From assembly GCF_001005305.1 (NCBI RefSeq), contig NZ_LBMH01000014.1:1-62608 (forward strand): a stretch of DNA of 62,608 bases, given 5' to 3'. This document shows, one piece after another, positions 52,855 to 60,974 of this stretch; within the stretch, counting starts at the first letter, position 1, and every line of letters starts with the position of its first letter. This DNA is from Kordia zhangzhouensis. Lineage in GTDB: Bacteria > Bacteroidota > Bacteroidia > Flavobacteriales > Flavobacteriaceae. Below the pieces are notes generated by a model. That model did no database searches, was not told the DNA's origin, and worked only from the letters and a program-made list of their open reading frames with translations. The translations under genes and the position numbers were made by a program.

Positions 52855-53599
52855 GTGTTGTAAATGTTTCTGCAGGATAGCTTACTTCTGTTAAATATAA
52901 TGCTTTTCCTGGCACTGAAGTTCCTGCGTTGCTTCGATCTCTTGATTCTATAATTTTTTTAAATTCTGTAATGGATAGTTTGCCCAAACCTACATTTAGT
53001 AAAGTCCCCACAATAGCACGTACCATATTTCGTAAGAAGCGATCTGCACGTATGGTAAAAATCAATACTTCATTTTTTTGTTCCCAAATTGCTTTTTCTA
53101 TTGTGCAGATATATGTTTTTACATCTGTATGTGTCTTGGAAAAACATTTAAAATCTTTGTAATTAAACAGTTCTTTGGCAGCTTCATTCATTAATGAAAC
53201 ATCTAGTTTTTTATAAACTGTATGTGCCGAATGAATATGAAAAGGATTTTTTTTTGTAACAATCCAGTATTCATATGTTCTGCTCATAGCATCAAATCGC
53301 GCATGTGCATCGTTTGCAACTTTATAAACTGCATGTATAGCAATATCATTGGGCAAAAACGAGTTCAGTTTATATGTTAAAGCGGAACTATCAAAGATTT
53401 TTTCTGTATCAAAATGTGCATACATTTGCTTTGCATGTACACCTGTATCTGTTCTTCCTGCACCAACAATAGCAATTTCTGTTCTCAGTATTGTAGATAG
53501 GGCTTTTTCAATAACTTCCTGTACTGAAATTGCATCTGGTTGATTTTGCCAACCATGATATTTTTTGCCGTGATAAGAAAGTTCAATGAAGTATCTCAA
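52847..53599 (-). CDS. truA: tRNA pseudouridine synthase A
   Basis: 250 residues from TTG 53599 (MRYFIELSYHGKKYHGWQNQP, the normal family N-terminus). The catalytic Asp is in AGRTDTGVHAKQMYAHFD. KNPFHIHSAHTVYKKLD, FRFLRNMVRAIVGTLL-like RFLRNMVRAIVGTLLNVG and TSVPGKALYLTEVSYP are the remaining family blocks. It modifies U38-40 in the anticodon arm of many tRNAs. It is divergent from the phosphoesterase gene; -7-like boxes TACTTTTG (plus) and TATCTTTG (minus) lie at 53610-53617 and 53636-53629. Confidence 0.95.
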   Translation of the reverse strand: MRYFIELSYHGKKYHGWQNQPDAISVQEVIEKALSTILRTEIAIVGAGRTDTGVHAKQMYAHFDTEKIFDSSALTYKLNSFLPNDIAIHAVYKVANDAHARFDAMSRTYEYWIVTKKNPFHIHSAHTVYKKLDVSLMNEAAKELFNYKDFKCFSKTHTDVKTYICTIEKAIWEQKNEVLIFTIRADRFLRNMVRAIVGTLLNVGLGKLSITEFKKIIESRDRSNAGTSVPGKALYLTEVSYPAETFTTHE

Positions 53600-53699
53600 G
53601 GTATTTTGCTACTTTTGTTACAGACTCACAAAGATAAGTTTTAATTCATTATTTTACGGGAATTCACATTTATTTAGGAAAGTTTTACCAAAACAATTC

Positions 53700-54197
53700 A
53701 TGAAGAAAATTTTACTGTTATCCGATACACATAGTCATATAGATGATCAGATTTTGAAACATGTTAAAAATGCTGACGAAGTATGGCACGCAGGAGATAT
53801 CGGAGAATTATCAGTTACTGATACAATTAAAGAATTGAAACCGTTACGCGGTGTGTTTGGTAATATTGACAATGACAAAGCACGTATGGAATTTCCTGAA
53901 CATAATCGCTTTATGTGTGAAAATGTTGATGTTTGGATTACGCATATTGGAGGCTATCCCAACAAATATAATGTACGTGTTCGAGAAGAAATTCGGCAAA
54001 ACCCACCTCAATTGTTTATTTGCGGTCATTCTCATATATTAAAGGTAATGTTTGATAAAAAATTAAATTTGCTACACATGAATCCTGGAGCTTGCGGAAA
54101 ACATGGCTTTCATAAAGTACGAACTATGTTGCGTTTTGTAATTGACAATAATAAAATTAAAGATTTAGAGATTATTGAACTTGCCAATCGGTATTAA
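53700..54197 (+). CDS. YfcE/MJ0936-type metallophosphoesterase
   Basis: 165 residues from ATG 53700 (MKKILLLSDTHSHIDDQ, the usual start of the family); an upstream in-frame start would overlap the promoter region of truA. Metal-site motifs: LSDTHSH, VWHAGDIGE, GVFGNIDND, WITHIGGYP, FICGHSHILK and MNPGACGKHGFH. It is a soluble phosphodiesterase of unknown natural substrate. Confidence 0.93.
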   Translation: MKKILLLSDTHSHIDDQILKHVKNADEVWHAGDIGELSVTDTIKELKPLRGVFGNIDNDKARMEFPEHNRFMCENVDVWITHIGGYPNKYNVRVREEIRQNPPQLFICGHSHILKVMFDKKLNLLHMNPGACGKHGFHKVRTMLRFVIDNNKIKDLEIIELANRY

Positions 54198-54250
54198 AAC
54201 AACAAGCCTCATCTGTATACTGAGACTCGTTGTATATAAATTGTCGTTTT

Positions 54251-55105
54251 TTAACTCAATCCATGTAAGATTGCTGCAGCGTAAGCCGCTGGATCATTTC
54301 CACATTTCTCAATATCATCATATAACCAAATAAACCCGCCTGTAATACCCTCTTTTTTCCATTTCCCAAATTGAGCATTTACTTGTTTTGGATTCATTCC
54401 TTGATCGCAATTATCCCCATGTGTACACCATAAACCTGGATTAATAAATGCAGCGGCGTCAAATCCTTTTGACATGGCTTTTTGCAGTGGTTCAATCCAA
54501 TATTGCTTTACATTTCCAATATTATATGCTCCACCTGCATAACATTGCAAATTGAAACCGGTTACCAATCCTGGATGGGTTTGCTCAATAGAAACCAAAC
54601 AATTAATCCAAAATGGGCTATTCGTGTATGGACAAAAAGTAATTTGTTGATATCCGATTCCTGCTAGCATTCTACTAAATCTTACAATTGTATTTATACT
54701 GTAATTACCTTCATCATCATAATCTATTCCATCAATTACTGGTATTTCTTTTAATAAAGCTTGAAAGTTTCTATATAAAACACTTGTCGGACCATCTCCT
54801 TGCGTATTTAAAAGGTTCATTATGTTATAAAAATCATTGGTTTGCCAACCTCCAATGGAAAATAAAATACGGTTAATACTACCTTCTTCTTTTACTTTCG
54901 CCAATTCTGAAGCCCAAGAAGGGTCTCCTATATATTCACCGTTTGACACCACTGGTGTATCATTATATACAAGATCTCCATTGTGATGCACATGTAATGC
55001 CCAGCAAACTAATGTTGTAAAACCTGAGCTATTTATTGTTTGTAACACAGAATTTGGTCCTGGATAAAAAGGTCCACCACCATAAATTGAAGCTGTAAGT
55101 CCCAT
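54251..55105 (-). CDS. Glycoside hydrolase family 18-like protein without a signal peptide
   Basis: 284 residues. The family 18 catalytic signature DxxDxDxE is intact in VIDGIDYDDEGN (Glu as acid), preceded by ILFSIGGWQTNDFY, the SxGG motif. Other strands: FTTLVCWALHVHHNGDLVYND, QITFCPYTNSPFW, GFNLQCYAGGAYNIG and GFIWLYDDIE. It would cut chitin or related glycans, or be a lectin-like variant. The N-terminus (MGLTASIYGGGPFYPGPN) starts directly in the barrel with no signal peptide, so export by another route or an intracellular role should be considered. Confidence 0.82.
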   Translation of the reverse strand: MGLTASIYGGGPFYPGPNSVLQTINSSGFTTLVCWALHVHHNGDLVYNDTPVVSNGEYIGDPSWASELAKVKEEGSINRILFSIGGWQTNDFYNIMNLLNTQGDGPTSVLYRNFQALLKEIPVIDGIDYDDEGNYSINTIVRFSRMLAGIGYQQITFCPYTNSPFWINCLVSIEQTHPGLVTGFNLQCYAGGAYNIGNVKQYWIEPLQKAMSKGFDAAAFINPGLWCTHGDNCDQGMNPKQVNAQFGKWKKEGITGGFIWLYDDIEKCGNDPAAYAAAILHGLS

Positions 55106-55287
55106 AATTGGAGTTTTTTAAGTTTTTGTATTTATAAACTTACAACTGTATCTACTTACATTTAAACGTGATTTTCTTGCTTTTTAGATTCACGTATTTT
55201 CACTTGGTCAACCTTACACAATCATACAAAGAGTACATTTCATTGCTGCAATGACTTTTAAGTTATTATTTAGCCTTCACAGATAAA

Positions 55288-55319
55288 AAAACTCCAAAGT
55301 TTTCACACTTTGGAGTTTT
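55288..55319 (-). terminator. Terminator after the DUF4293 gene
   Basis: AAAACTCCAAAGT/ACTTTGGAGTTTT stem with a 6-base loop, ending on the minus strand in a seven-base T-run. Confidence 0.85.
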
Positions 55320-55347
55320 ACGCACTAAGATTACTAAGATGTTAGGT

Positions 55348-55761
55348 TTATCGCAATCGATCTACAGATTTTACAAGGTCTTCATCCTTTTTAATTGCTC
55401 GATTTGCGAGCACTAATAAAACGATAGAAATAATAGGAATGATTACCCCAATACCTTTCTCAGAGATTTTTTCAATCCCTCCAGATAAATTTAGCATTCG
55501 ATATACAAATATCCCTAATAAAATAAGGTGTAATAAGATGTTGAATCTATTCAACACGAATTGTAATTTTCTATTTTTATATAAAAAGATAGTGATTAAT
55601 GCTAGTGCTGCGGATGCCACAAAAATCCCTAAATATAAAGGATCGTCTTTTGCAAATACTTCTACTTCATTTTCTAGCGAATACAAACTAAATACAAATG
55701 TTAATCCGCCGCAAATTCCTGCAACTAATAACATATATATACTTTGAATTCTTTGAATCAT
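55348..55761 (-). CDS. DUF4293 membrane protein
   Basis: 137 residues with four membrane helices (6-27, 44-61, 68-89, 101-121) and a charged C-terminal tail (IKKDEDLVKSVDRLR). It begins MIQRIQSIYMLLV, a start typical of DUF4293 proteins that are encoded next to rho in Bacteroidetes. No function is known. It is divergent from rho. Confidence 0.85.
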   Translation of the reverse strand: MIQRIQSIYMLLVAGICGGLTFVFSLYSLENEVEVFAKDDPLYLGIFVASAALALITIFLYKNRKLQFVLNRFNILLHLILLGIFVYRMLNLSGGIEKISEKGIGVIIPIISIVLLVLANRAIKKDEDLVKSVDRLR

Positions 55762-55824
55762 ATCTCAATTTTGGAACACAAAAATAATAGTTCTTTTCAT
55801 AAAATACTATTTTGTTTATTAAAA

Positions 55825-55832
55825 TAAATTTG
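55825..55832 (+). promoter_or_regulatory. Probable -7 box of the rho promoter
   Basis: TAAATTTG, a full match to TAnnTTTG, leaving an mRNA leader of about 100 bases. No good -33 element at 19 bases was found. Confidence 0.45.
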
Positions 55833-55936
55833 TATTATTGCATGAACAATTCATAATCTGTTGCTATCAACGGATTTACGTCTTCTTACGAGTATCACTA
55901 CTCATTTTCAAGAAAAATTCATTTACAAATTTATAC

Positions 55937-57637
55937 ATGTTAGAAATTTCAGAATTAAAGAGCAAAAAGCTACCCGAATTGCAAGAAATTGCCAAAACTT
56001 TAGCCGTTCCCAAGTATCGAACTTTAAAGAAATTAGATCTGATATACAAGATTTTAGATCATCAAGCTATCAATCCTGAATCTGTAGCTCCTATTACAAA
56101 GTCTGAACCTAAAACAGACGATAAGAAAGCGCCTGCAAAAAGGAAACGAATTAAAAGAGAACCTAACCAAACTACTGACAAGAATACGTCTGCTCCTCAA
56201 AAAAAGCAAGAGCTTTCTACTGAAAAGTCTACTAGTTCTAATCAAAAACAACAGAGAACTTCGAATAAAACTATAGAGAAGACTCAAAAAAATACAGCTT
56301 CTAATTCTAAAAATGAAGATGTAAAAAAGAATACCAAAGATTCTTCGGATAATCAAAATAACTCCAACAATAATAACAATCAGAAGCAATCACATAACAA
56401 GCATGCGAATAAGAAAGATCATTCGCAACAAAATAAACATAATAATAATAAGAAAGACAATTCCAATAAGAACAACGGAAATAAAGACCAACGCAATCGC
56501 TATCGCGAACCTGATTTTGAGTTTGATGGTATTATAGAAAGTGAAGGAGTTTTAGATATCATGCAAGATGGATATGGTTTCTTACGTTCTTCTGATTATA
56601 ATTATTTATCCTCTCCAGATGATATTTATGTATCACAATCACAAATCCGCTTGTTCGGATTAAAAACTGGAGATACAGTTTTAGGTATTATTAGACCTCC
56701 AAAAGAAGGTGAAAAATATTTTCCATTAATTAAAGTTAGCAAAATTAACGGGTTAGACCCAGACGTTGTAAGAGACCGTGTCGCTTTTGAGCATTTGACT
56801 CCGTTATTTCCCGATGAGAAATTTAAAGTAGCTGAACGTCAAAGCACTATTTCTACACGAATTATTGATTTATTTTCTCCTATCGGAAAAGGGCAACGTG
56901 GAATGATTGTAGCGCAACCTAAAACTGGTAAAACCATGTTACTAAAAGATGTTGCTAATGCGATAGCTGCCAATCACCCAGAAGTATATCAAATTATTTT
57001 GCTAATTGATGAACGTCCAGAGGAAGTTACAGATATGCAACGCAATGTAAAAGGAGAAGTGATTGCTTCAACTTTTGACAAAGAAGCATCAGACCATGTA
57101 AAAGTTGCCAATATTGTTTTAGAAAAAGCAAAACGTTTGGTGGAATGTGGTCATGATGTAGTAATTCTTCTAGATTCAATTACTAGACTAGCTAGAGCCT
57201 ACAACACTGTTCAACCTGCTTCAGGAAAAATATTAAGTGGTGGTGTTGATGCAAATGCATTGCACAAACCTAAACGCTTTTTCGGAGCTGCAAGAAATAT
57301 AGAAGGTGGTGGTTCATTATCAATCATAGCTACAGCATTGACAGAAACTGGTTCAAAAATGGACGAGGTTATTTTTGAAGAGTTTAAAGGAACTGGTAAT
57401 ATGGAACTTCAGTTGGATCGTAAAATTTCCAATAGACGTATTTTCCCAGCGATTGACCTTACTTCTTCTAGCACTAGAAGAGATGATTTATTACTTGATG
57501 ATAATACGATTCAACGTATGTGGGTAATGCGTAAATATTTAGCAGATATGAATCCTGTAGAAGCCATGGAATTCATTAACCAACGCATTAAACAAACGAG
57601 AAATAATGAAGAGTTTCTACTTTCTATGAATGGATAA
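55937..57637 (+). CDS. rho: Transcription termination factor Rho with long disordered insert
   Basis: 566 residues from ATG 55937 ([22 protein letters not shown], the Rho N-terminal helix bundle); an in-frame ATG 33 codons upstream is unlikely. Residues about 48-190 are a low-complexity Asn/Lys/Gln-rich insert. Then come the RNA-binding cold-shock domain ([21 protein letters not shown]), Walker A QPKTGKTM (327-334), [15 protein letters not shown], Walker [17 protein letters not shown] and the Q/R-loop region. Rho ends untranslated transcripts by ATP-driven translocation. Such N-terminal inserts are common in Bacteroidetes Rho and can drive phase separation. Confidence 0.97.
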   Translation: MLEISELKSKKLPELQEIAKTLAVPKYRTLKKLDLIYKILDHQAINPESVAPITKSEPKTDDKKAPAKRKRIKREPNQTTDKNTSAPQKKQELSTEKSTSSNQKQQRTSNKTIEKTQKNTASNSKNEDVKKNTKDSSDNQNNSNNNNNQKQSHNKHANKKDHSQQNKHNNNKKDNSNKNNGNKDQRNRYREPDFEFDGIIESEGVLDIMQDGYGFLRSSDYNYLSSPDDIYVSQSQIRLFGLKTGDTVLGIIRPPKEGEKYFPLIKVSKINGLDPDVVRDRVAFEHLTPLFPDEKFKVAERQSTISTRIIDLFSPIGKGQRGMIVAQPKTGKTMLLKDVANAIAANHPEVYQIILLIDERPEEVTDMQRNVKGEVIASTFDKEASDHVKVANIVLEKAKRLVECGHDVVILLDSITRLARAYNTVQPASGKILSGGVDANALHKPKRFFGAARNIEGGGSLSIIATALTETGSKMDEVIFEEFKGTGNMELQLDRKISNRRIFPAIDLTSSSTRRDDLLLDDNTIQRMWVMRKYLADMNPVEAMEFINQRIKQTRNNEEFLLSMNG

Positions 57638-57665
57638 AGAAGAAACTATTGTATAAAAAGTTATT

Positions 57666-57703
57666 AAAAAAGCTACTTGATTAGTATATCAAGTAGCTTT
57701 TTT
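57666..57703 (+). terminator. Terminator of rho
   Basis: AAAAAAGCTACTTGAT/ATCAAGTAGCTTTTTT stem with a 6-base loop and an extended T-run, 28 bases past the stop. Confidence 0.9.
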
Positions 57704-57736
57704 TTAACTCTTATGTTTTTAGAAAAAAAAGGACAT

Positions 57737-57768
57737 AAAAAAACTCCAATCTAATTTGGAGTTTTTTT
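57737..57768 (-). terminator. Terminator of rpsT
   Basis: AAAAAAACTCCAA/TTGGAGTTTTTTT stem, 27 bases past the rpsT stop on the minus strand. Confidence 0.85.
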
Positions 57769-57795
57769 ATACTATCTTTTAAGTGTAATAACTTC

Positions 57796-58047
57796 TTATA
57801 AAGAACTTACATGCTTAGCAAGCTTAGACTTCAAGTTAGCAGCTTTATTATCATGGATAATATTACGCTTTGCCAACTTATCAATCATTGAAGCTACACT
57901 AGAAAATAATGTCTCAGCTTCTTTCTTATCAGTCAATTCTCTTAACTTTTTAATAGCGTTACGAGTGGTTTTGTGCTGATATCTATTTCTAAGGCGCTTA
58001 GTCTCGTTGCTTCTAATTCTTTTTAATGCTGACTTGTGATTTGCCAT
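57796..58047 (-). CDS. rpsT: Ribosomal protein S20
   Basis: 83 residues, normal length. [24 protein letters not shown] is the family N-terminus; the rest is a helical bundle rich in Lys and Arg ([19 protein letters not shown]). It binds the 5' domain of 16S rRNA in the 30S subunit. Two tRNA-Glu genes lie directly upstream on the same strand. Confidence 0.98.
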   Translation of the reverse strand: MANHKSALKRIRSNETKRLRNRYQHKTTRNAIKKLRELTDKKEAETLFSSVASMIDKLAKRNIIHDNKAANLKSKLAKHVSSL

Positions 58048-58085
58048 TTCTTTTTAATTAACTTTTTTAAACTTAAAATGTTTAG

Positions 58086-58157
58086 TAGCCCGTAGGGGAT
58101 TCGAACCCCTGTTACCAGGATGAAAACCTGGCGTCCTAACCCCTAGACGAACGGGCC
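58086..58157 (-). tRNA. tRNA-Glu (UUC), copy 1
   Basis: 72-nt cloverleaf: acceptor GGCCCGT/ACGGGCT, anticodon arm CCAGG-TTTTCAT-CCTGG with anticodon TTC, T arm CAGGGG-TTCGAAT-CCCCT, discriminator A, CCA not encoded. Its sequence is identical to copy 2. Confidence 0.97.
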
Positions 58158-58177
58158 ATCATTTTTCAATGAGGATG

Positions 58178-58208
58178 CAAATTTAATTTAATAATTGACA
58201 TTTGCAAA
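58178..58208 (-). promoter_or_regulatory. Promoter of tRNA-Glu copy 1
   Basis: TTTG (58208-58205), exactly 19 bases, TAAATTTG (58185-58178): the full Bacteroidetes sigma-A consensus, 20 bases before the tRNA 5' end. Confidence 0.8.
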
Positions 58209-58230
58209 ATAAACTTTCAGAAAAAATTTG

Positions 58231-58302
58231 TAGCCCGTAGGGGATTCGAACCCCTGTTACCAGGATGAAAACCTGGCGTCCTAACCCCTAGACGAACGGG
58301 CC
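58231..58302 (-). tRNA. tRNA-Glu (UUC), copy 2
   Basis: Identical 72-nt sequence to copy 1, same strand, with its own promoter. Anticodon TTC in loop TTTTCAT. Confidence 0.97.
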
Positions 58303-58322
58303 ATTATTTCTGTTAGCGGATG

Positions 58323-58352
58323 CAAAAATACAACTATTTTTATATGCTCCAA
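58323..58352 (-). promoter_or_regulatory. Promoter of tRNA-Glu copy 2
   Basis: TTG (58352-58350), exactly 19 bases, TATTTTTG (58330-58323), followed by GCATCC as in copy 1. Confidence 0.8.
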
Positions 58353-58379
58353 CTATTTTTTAATTTTTTTTTATTTTTT

Positions 58380-59858
58380 TTAATATGCTTTCGCAAATAA
58401 CACTCTTTTCTTAGAAGGATTCCCCGAATATACACATTTTCCTTCTTCCTCCAAAGCATCTAAAGGAATACAACGTATGGTAGCCTTTGTAAGTTCTTTT
58501 ATTTTACTTTCAGTTTCCTCAGTGCCATCCCAATGCGCAGATACAAATCCTCCTTTGGTTTCAATTACTTCTTTAAATTCTTCAAATGAATCTACTTCAG
58601 TTGTATGCTCTTCTCTAAATGTTTTAGCTCTTGAAAATAAGTTGTCTTGTATTTCTTCTAACAATTCCAATACAGTTTCTACAGTATTCTCTTGAGCCAC
58701 CGATTGTTTTTCAAAAGTATCTCTTCTGGCAATCTCTAAAGTACCATTTTCAAGATCACGTGCTCCCATCGCAATTCTTAATGGAACTCCTTTTAACTCC
58801 CACTCTGCAAATTTTGCCCCTGGTCGTAATGTATCTCGCTTATCAAATTTTACAGAAACTCCTTTTGCTTTTAATGAATCTGTTATTTCAGCTACCTTTT
58901 CAGAAATAGCTTCAAATTGTTCTTCATTTTTATAAATAGGTACAAAAACGACTTGTATTGGCGCTAATTTTGGTGGCAATACCAATCCAGCATCATCGCT
59001 ATGCGTCATGATTAATCCTCCCATTAAACGCGTTGAAACTCCCCAAGAAGTTGCCCAAACTAATTCTTGCTTTCCTTCTTTAGTTACATATTTTACATCA
59101 AAAGCTTCCGCAAAGTTTTGCCCTAAAAAGTGAGAAGTTCCTGCTTGTAGCGCTTTTCCGTCTTGCATCAAAGCTTCAATTGTATACGTATCTAAAGCTC
59201 CCGCAAAACGTTCACTTTCTGTTTTTGCTCCTTTTACTACTGGCATAGCCATAAAATCTTCTGCAAACTCTGCATAGACTTTTTGCATTTGTAACGATTC
59301 TGCTACCGCTTCTTCTTTGGTTGCATGTGCAGTATGACCTTCTTGCCATAAAAACTCTGCAGTACGCAAAAACAAACGAGTACGCATTTCCCAACGTACA
59401 ACATTTGCCCATTGATTGATAAGAATTGGTAAATCTCTGTATGATTGAATCCAATTTTTATAAGTGTTCCAAATAATAGCTTCACTTGTAGGACGCACTA
59501 TTAATTCTTCCTCTAACTTAGCATTAGGATCTACAATAAGTTTCCCTTTATTTTCTTCGTCAGTTTTCAATCGATAATGCGTTACCACAGCACATTCTTT
59601 TGCAAATCCTTCCGCATTTTTTTCTTCTGCTTCAAAAAGACTCTTGGGCACAAAGAGTGGAAAATACGCATTTTCATGTCCAGTTTCTTTGAACATTTTA
59701 TCTAATTGTGCTTGCATTTTTTCCCAAATTGCATAGCCATAAGGTTTGATTACCATACAACCTCGTACTGCCGAATTCTCCGCTAAATCAGCCTTTACCA
59801 CCAATTCATTATACCATTTGGAGTAGTCTTCAGTTCTCTTTGTTAATTTCTTACTCAT
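58380..59858 (-). CDS. proS: Proline-tRNA ligase, archaeal/eukaryal type
   Basis: 492 residues, without the editing (INS) domain of the E. coli enzyme. Class II motifs: [19 protein letters not shown] (motif 1 region), [54 protein letters not shown] (motif 2) and [19 protein letters not shown] (motif 3). The C-terminal anticodon-binding domain ends in a zinc-less extension finishing FAKAY. It charges tRNA-Pro. No T-box is seen upstream; a GCACAA-ATA-TTGTGC palindrome lies at 59872-59886. Confidence 0.97.
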   Translation of the reverse strand: MSKKLTKRTEDYSKWYNELVVKADLAENSAVRGCMVIKPYGYAIWEKMQAQLDKMFKETGHENAYFPLFVPKSLFEAEEKNAEGFAKECAVVTHYRLKTDEENKGKLIVDPNAKLEEELIVRPTSEAIIWNTYKNWIQSYRDLPILINQWANVVRWEMRTRLFLRTAEFLWQEGHTAHATKEEAVAESLQMQKVYAEFAEDFMAMPVVKGAKTESERFAGALDTYTIEALMQDGKALQAGTSHFLGQNFAEAFDVKYVTKEGKQELVWATSWGVSTRLMGGLIMTHSDDAGLVLPPKLAPIQVVFVPIYKNEEQFEAISEKVAEITDSLKAKGVSVKFDKRDTLRPGAKFAEWELKGVPLRIAMGARDLENGTLEIARRDTFEKQSVAQENTVETVLELLEEIQDNLFSRAKTFREEHTTEVDSFEEFKEVIETKGGFVSAHWDGTEETESKIKELTKATIRCIPLDALEEEGKCVYSGNPSKKRVLFAKAY

Positions 59859-59958
59859 TACTAGTAGTTTGGCACAAATATTGTGCTTATGTTAAATAAA
59901 AAATAGTTTCGGCAAAACTAACTATTTTTGTATTGTTCAACAATTAATTTTAGGAGAT

Positions 59959-60930
59959 ATGCGAGTAATTTACCATTTAAAAAACAACATACCAGCCTTA
60001 CTAACTTTAGTATTGGCTTCTTTGACATTAACATCTTGTGGAATGTATCAACAAGCCACTTATGATGATGGTATATATGAAACTGATGATACTAGAGGCG
60101 AAACTGTTGAATATGGACAAAGCTACGACTCCAACAATAGTAACGCATACCAAAATTATTTTGAACAAAAATCGTTAGAAGCTGACGATCGATATGGTGA
60201 TATTTTTACTGATGTAGAATCATACTCTAGCCAAAACGAAACTACTCCTGAAACAAATGTTGACAATATCCGCTACTCCGAAAGCTATTCTCCATGGGGA
60301 GAAACTACTGAAGACATTACCATTAATGTATATGGTGGTGCTGGATTTGGAGTTTGGAACAACTGGGGCTGGAATGGCTGGGGTTGGAACCGTTGGGGTT
60401 GGAATCGCTGGAATAACTGGGGCTGGGGATGGAATAACTGGGCTTGGAATCCTTGGGGCTGGAACAACTGGGCTTGGGGCTGGAATTCTTGGGGATATGC
60501 AGGGTATTACAACCCATATTGGAGATCTCCTTATTACGGAAACTACGCATACAACAGAGGGAGAAGAACATATGCTAACAGAGCACTAGCTAATAGAAGA
60601 GCTGATTTTTATTCAAGAACAACCAATAGAAATAGTACTCGATACTCAAATTCTAGATCTTCCAGAAGAAGTAATAACAGAAGTGTTCGTCCTTCTGACG
60701 GTTCAAGAAATACTAGAGCAACTAGAAGTACACGTAACACTAGAAACACTCGTGCTACTAGATCTTCTAATTCACGCATTCGATCTACACGTTCAAATAA
60801 CTCAACAAGATCTTATAACAGAAGCCAATCATCTTCCTCAAATAGAGGAACATATTCATCTGGAGGCAGAAGATCATCTTCTAGCGGAAGTAGATCTTCT
60901 GGAGGTGGTAGAAGAGGTGGCAGAAGCTAA
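59959..60930 (+). CDS. Lipoprotein with Trp-Gly-Trp-Asn repeats and Arg/Ser-rich tail
   Basis: 323 residues, no family recognised. Lipobox LTLTSC (Cys about 27), then an acidic Tyr/Asp/Glu-rich part (32-110). Residues about 125-180 hold roughly a dozen Trp in near-tandem WGWN/WNNW units (GWNGWGWNRWGWNRWNNW), followed by Tyr-rich YYNPYWRSPYYGNYAYNRG. From about 200 to the end the chain is nearly all Arg, Ser, Asn, Thr and Gly (RSSRRSNNRS, RSTRNTRNTRATRSS) and ends SGGGRRGGRS. The mix of acidic start, aromatic middle and basic tail suggests a disordered or surface-binding protein. A -7-like box TATTTTTG lies at 59923-59930. The FadL-like gene follows after 44 bases. Confidence 0.8.
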   Translation: MRVIYHLKNNIPALLTLVLASLTLTSCGMYQQATYDDGIYETDDTRGETVEYGQSYDSNNSNAYQNYFEQKSLEADDRYGDIFTDVESYSSQNETTPETNVDNIRYSESYSPWGETTEDITINVYGGAGFGVWNNWGWNGWGWNRWGWNRWNNWGWGWNNWAWNPWGWNNWAWGWNSWGYAGYYNPYWRSPYYGNYAYNRGRRTYANRALANRRADFYSRTTNRNSTRYSNSRSSRRSNNRSVRPSDGSRNTRATRSTRNTRNTRATRSSNSRIRSTRSNNSTRSYNRSQSSSSNRGTYSSGGRRSSSSGSRSSGGGRRGGRS

Positions 60931-60974
60931 AATTATATATTAATCCATTATCCCTAACAATACTAAATCACATT

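Noticed and set aside
59859-59958. A T-box or amino-acid riboswitch in front of proS.
   Set aside because: Only 100 bases separate the divergent genes and no T-box, specifier or long leader structure is seen; a short GCACAA-ATA-TTGTGC palindrome is all that is present.
60257-60589. Long frames in other phases and on the minus strand over the Trp-rich gene.
   Set aside because: They are by-products of the tandem TGG-rich repeats; only the lipoprotein frame has a signal sequence and a sensible start.
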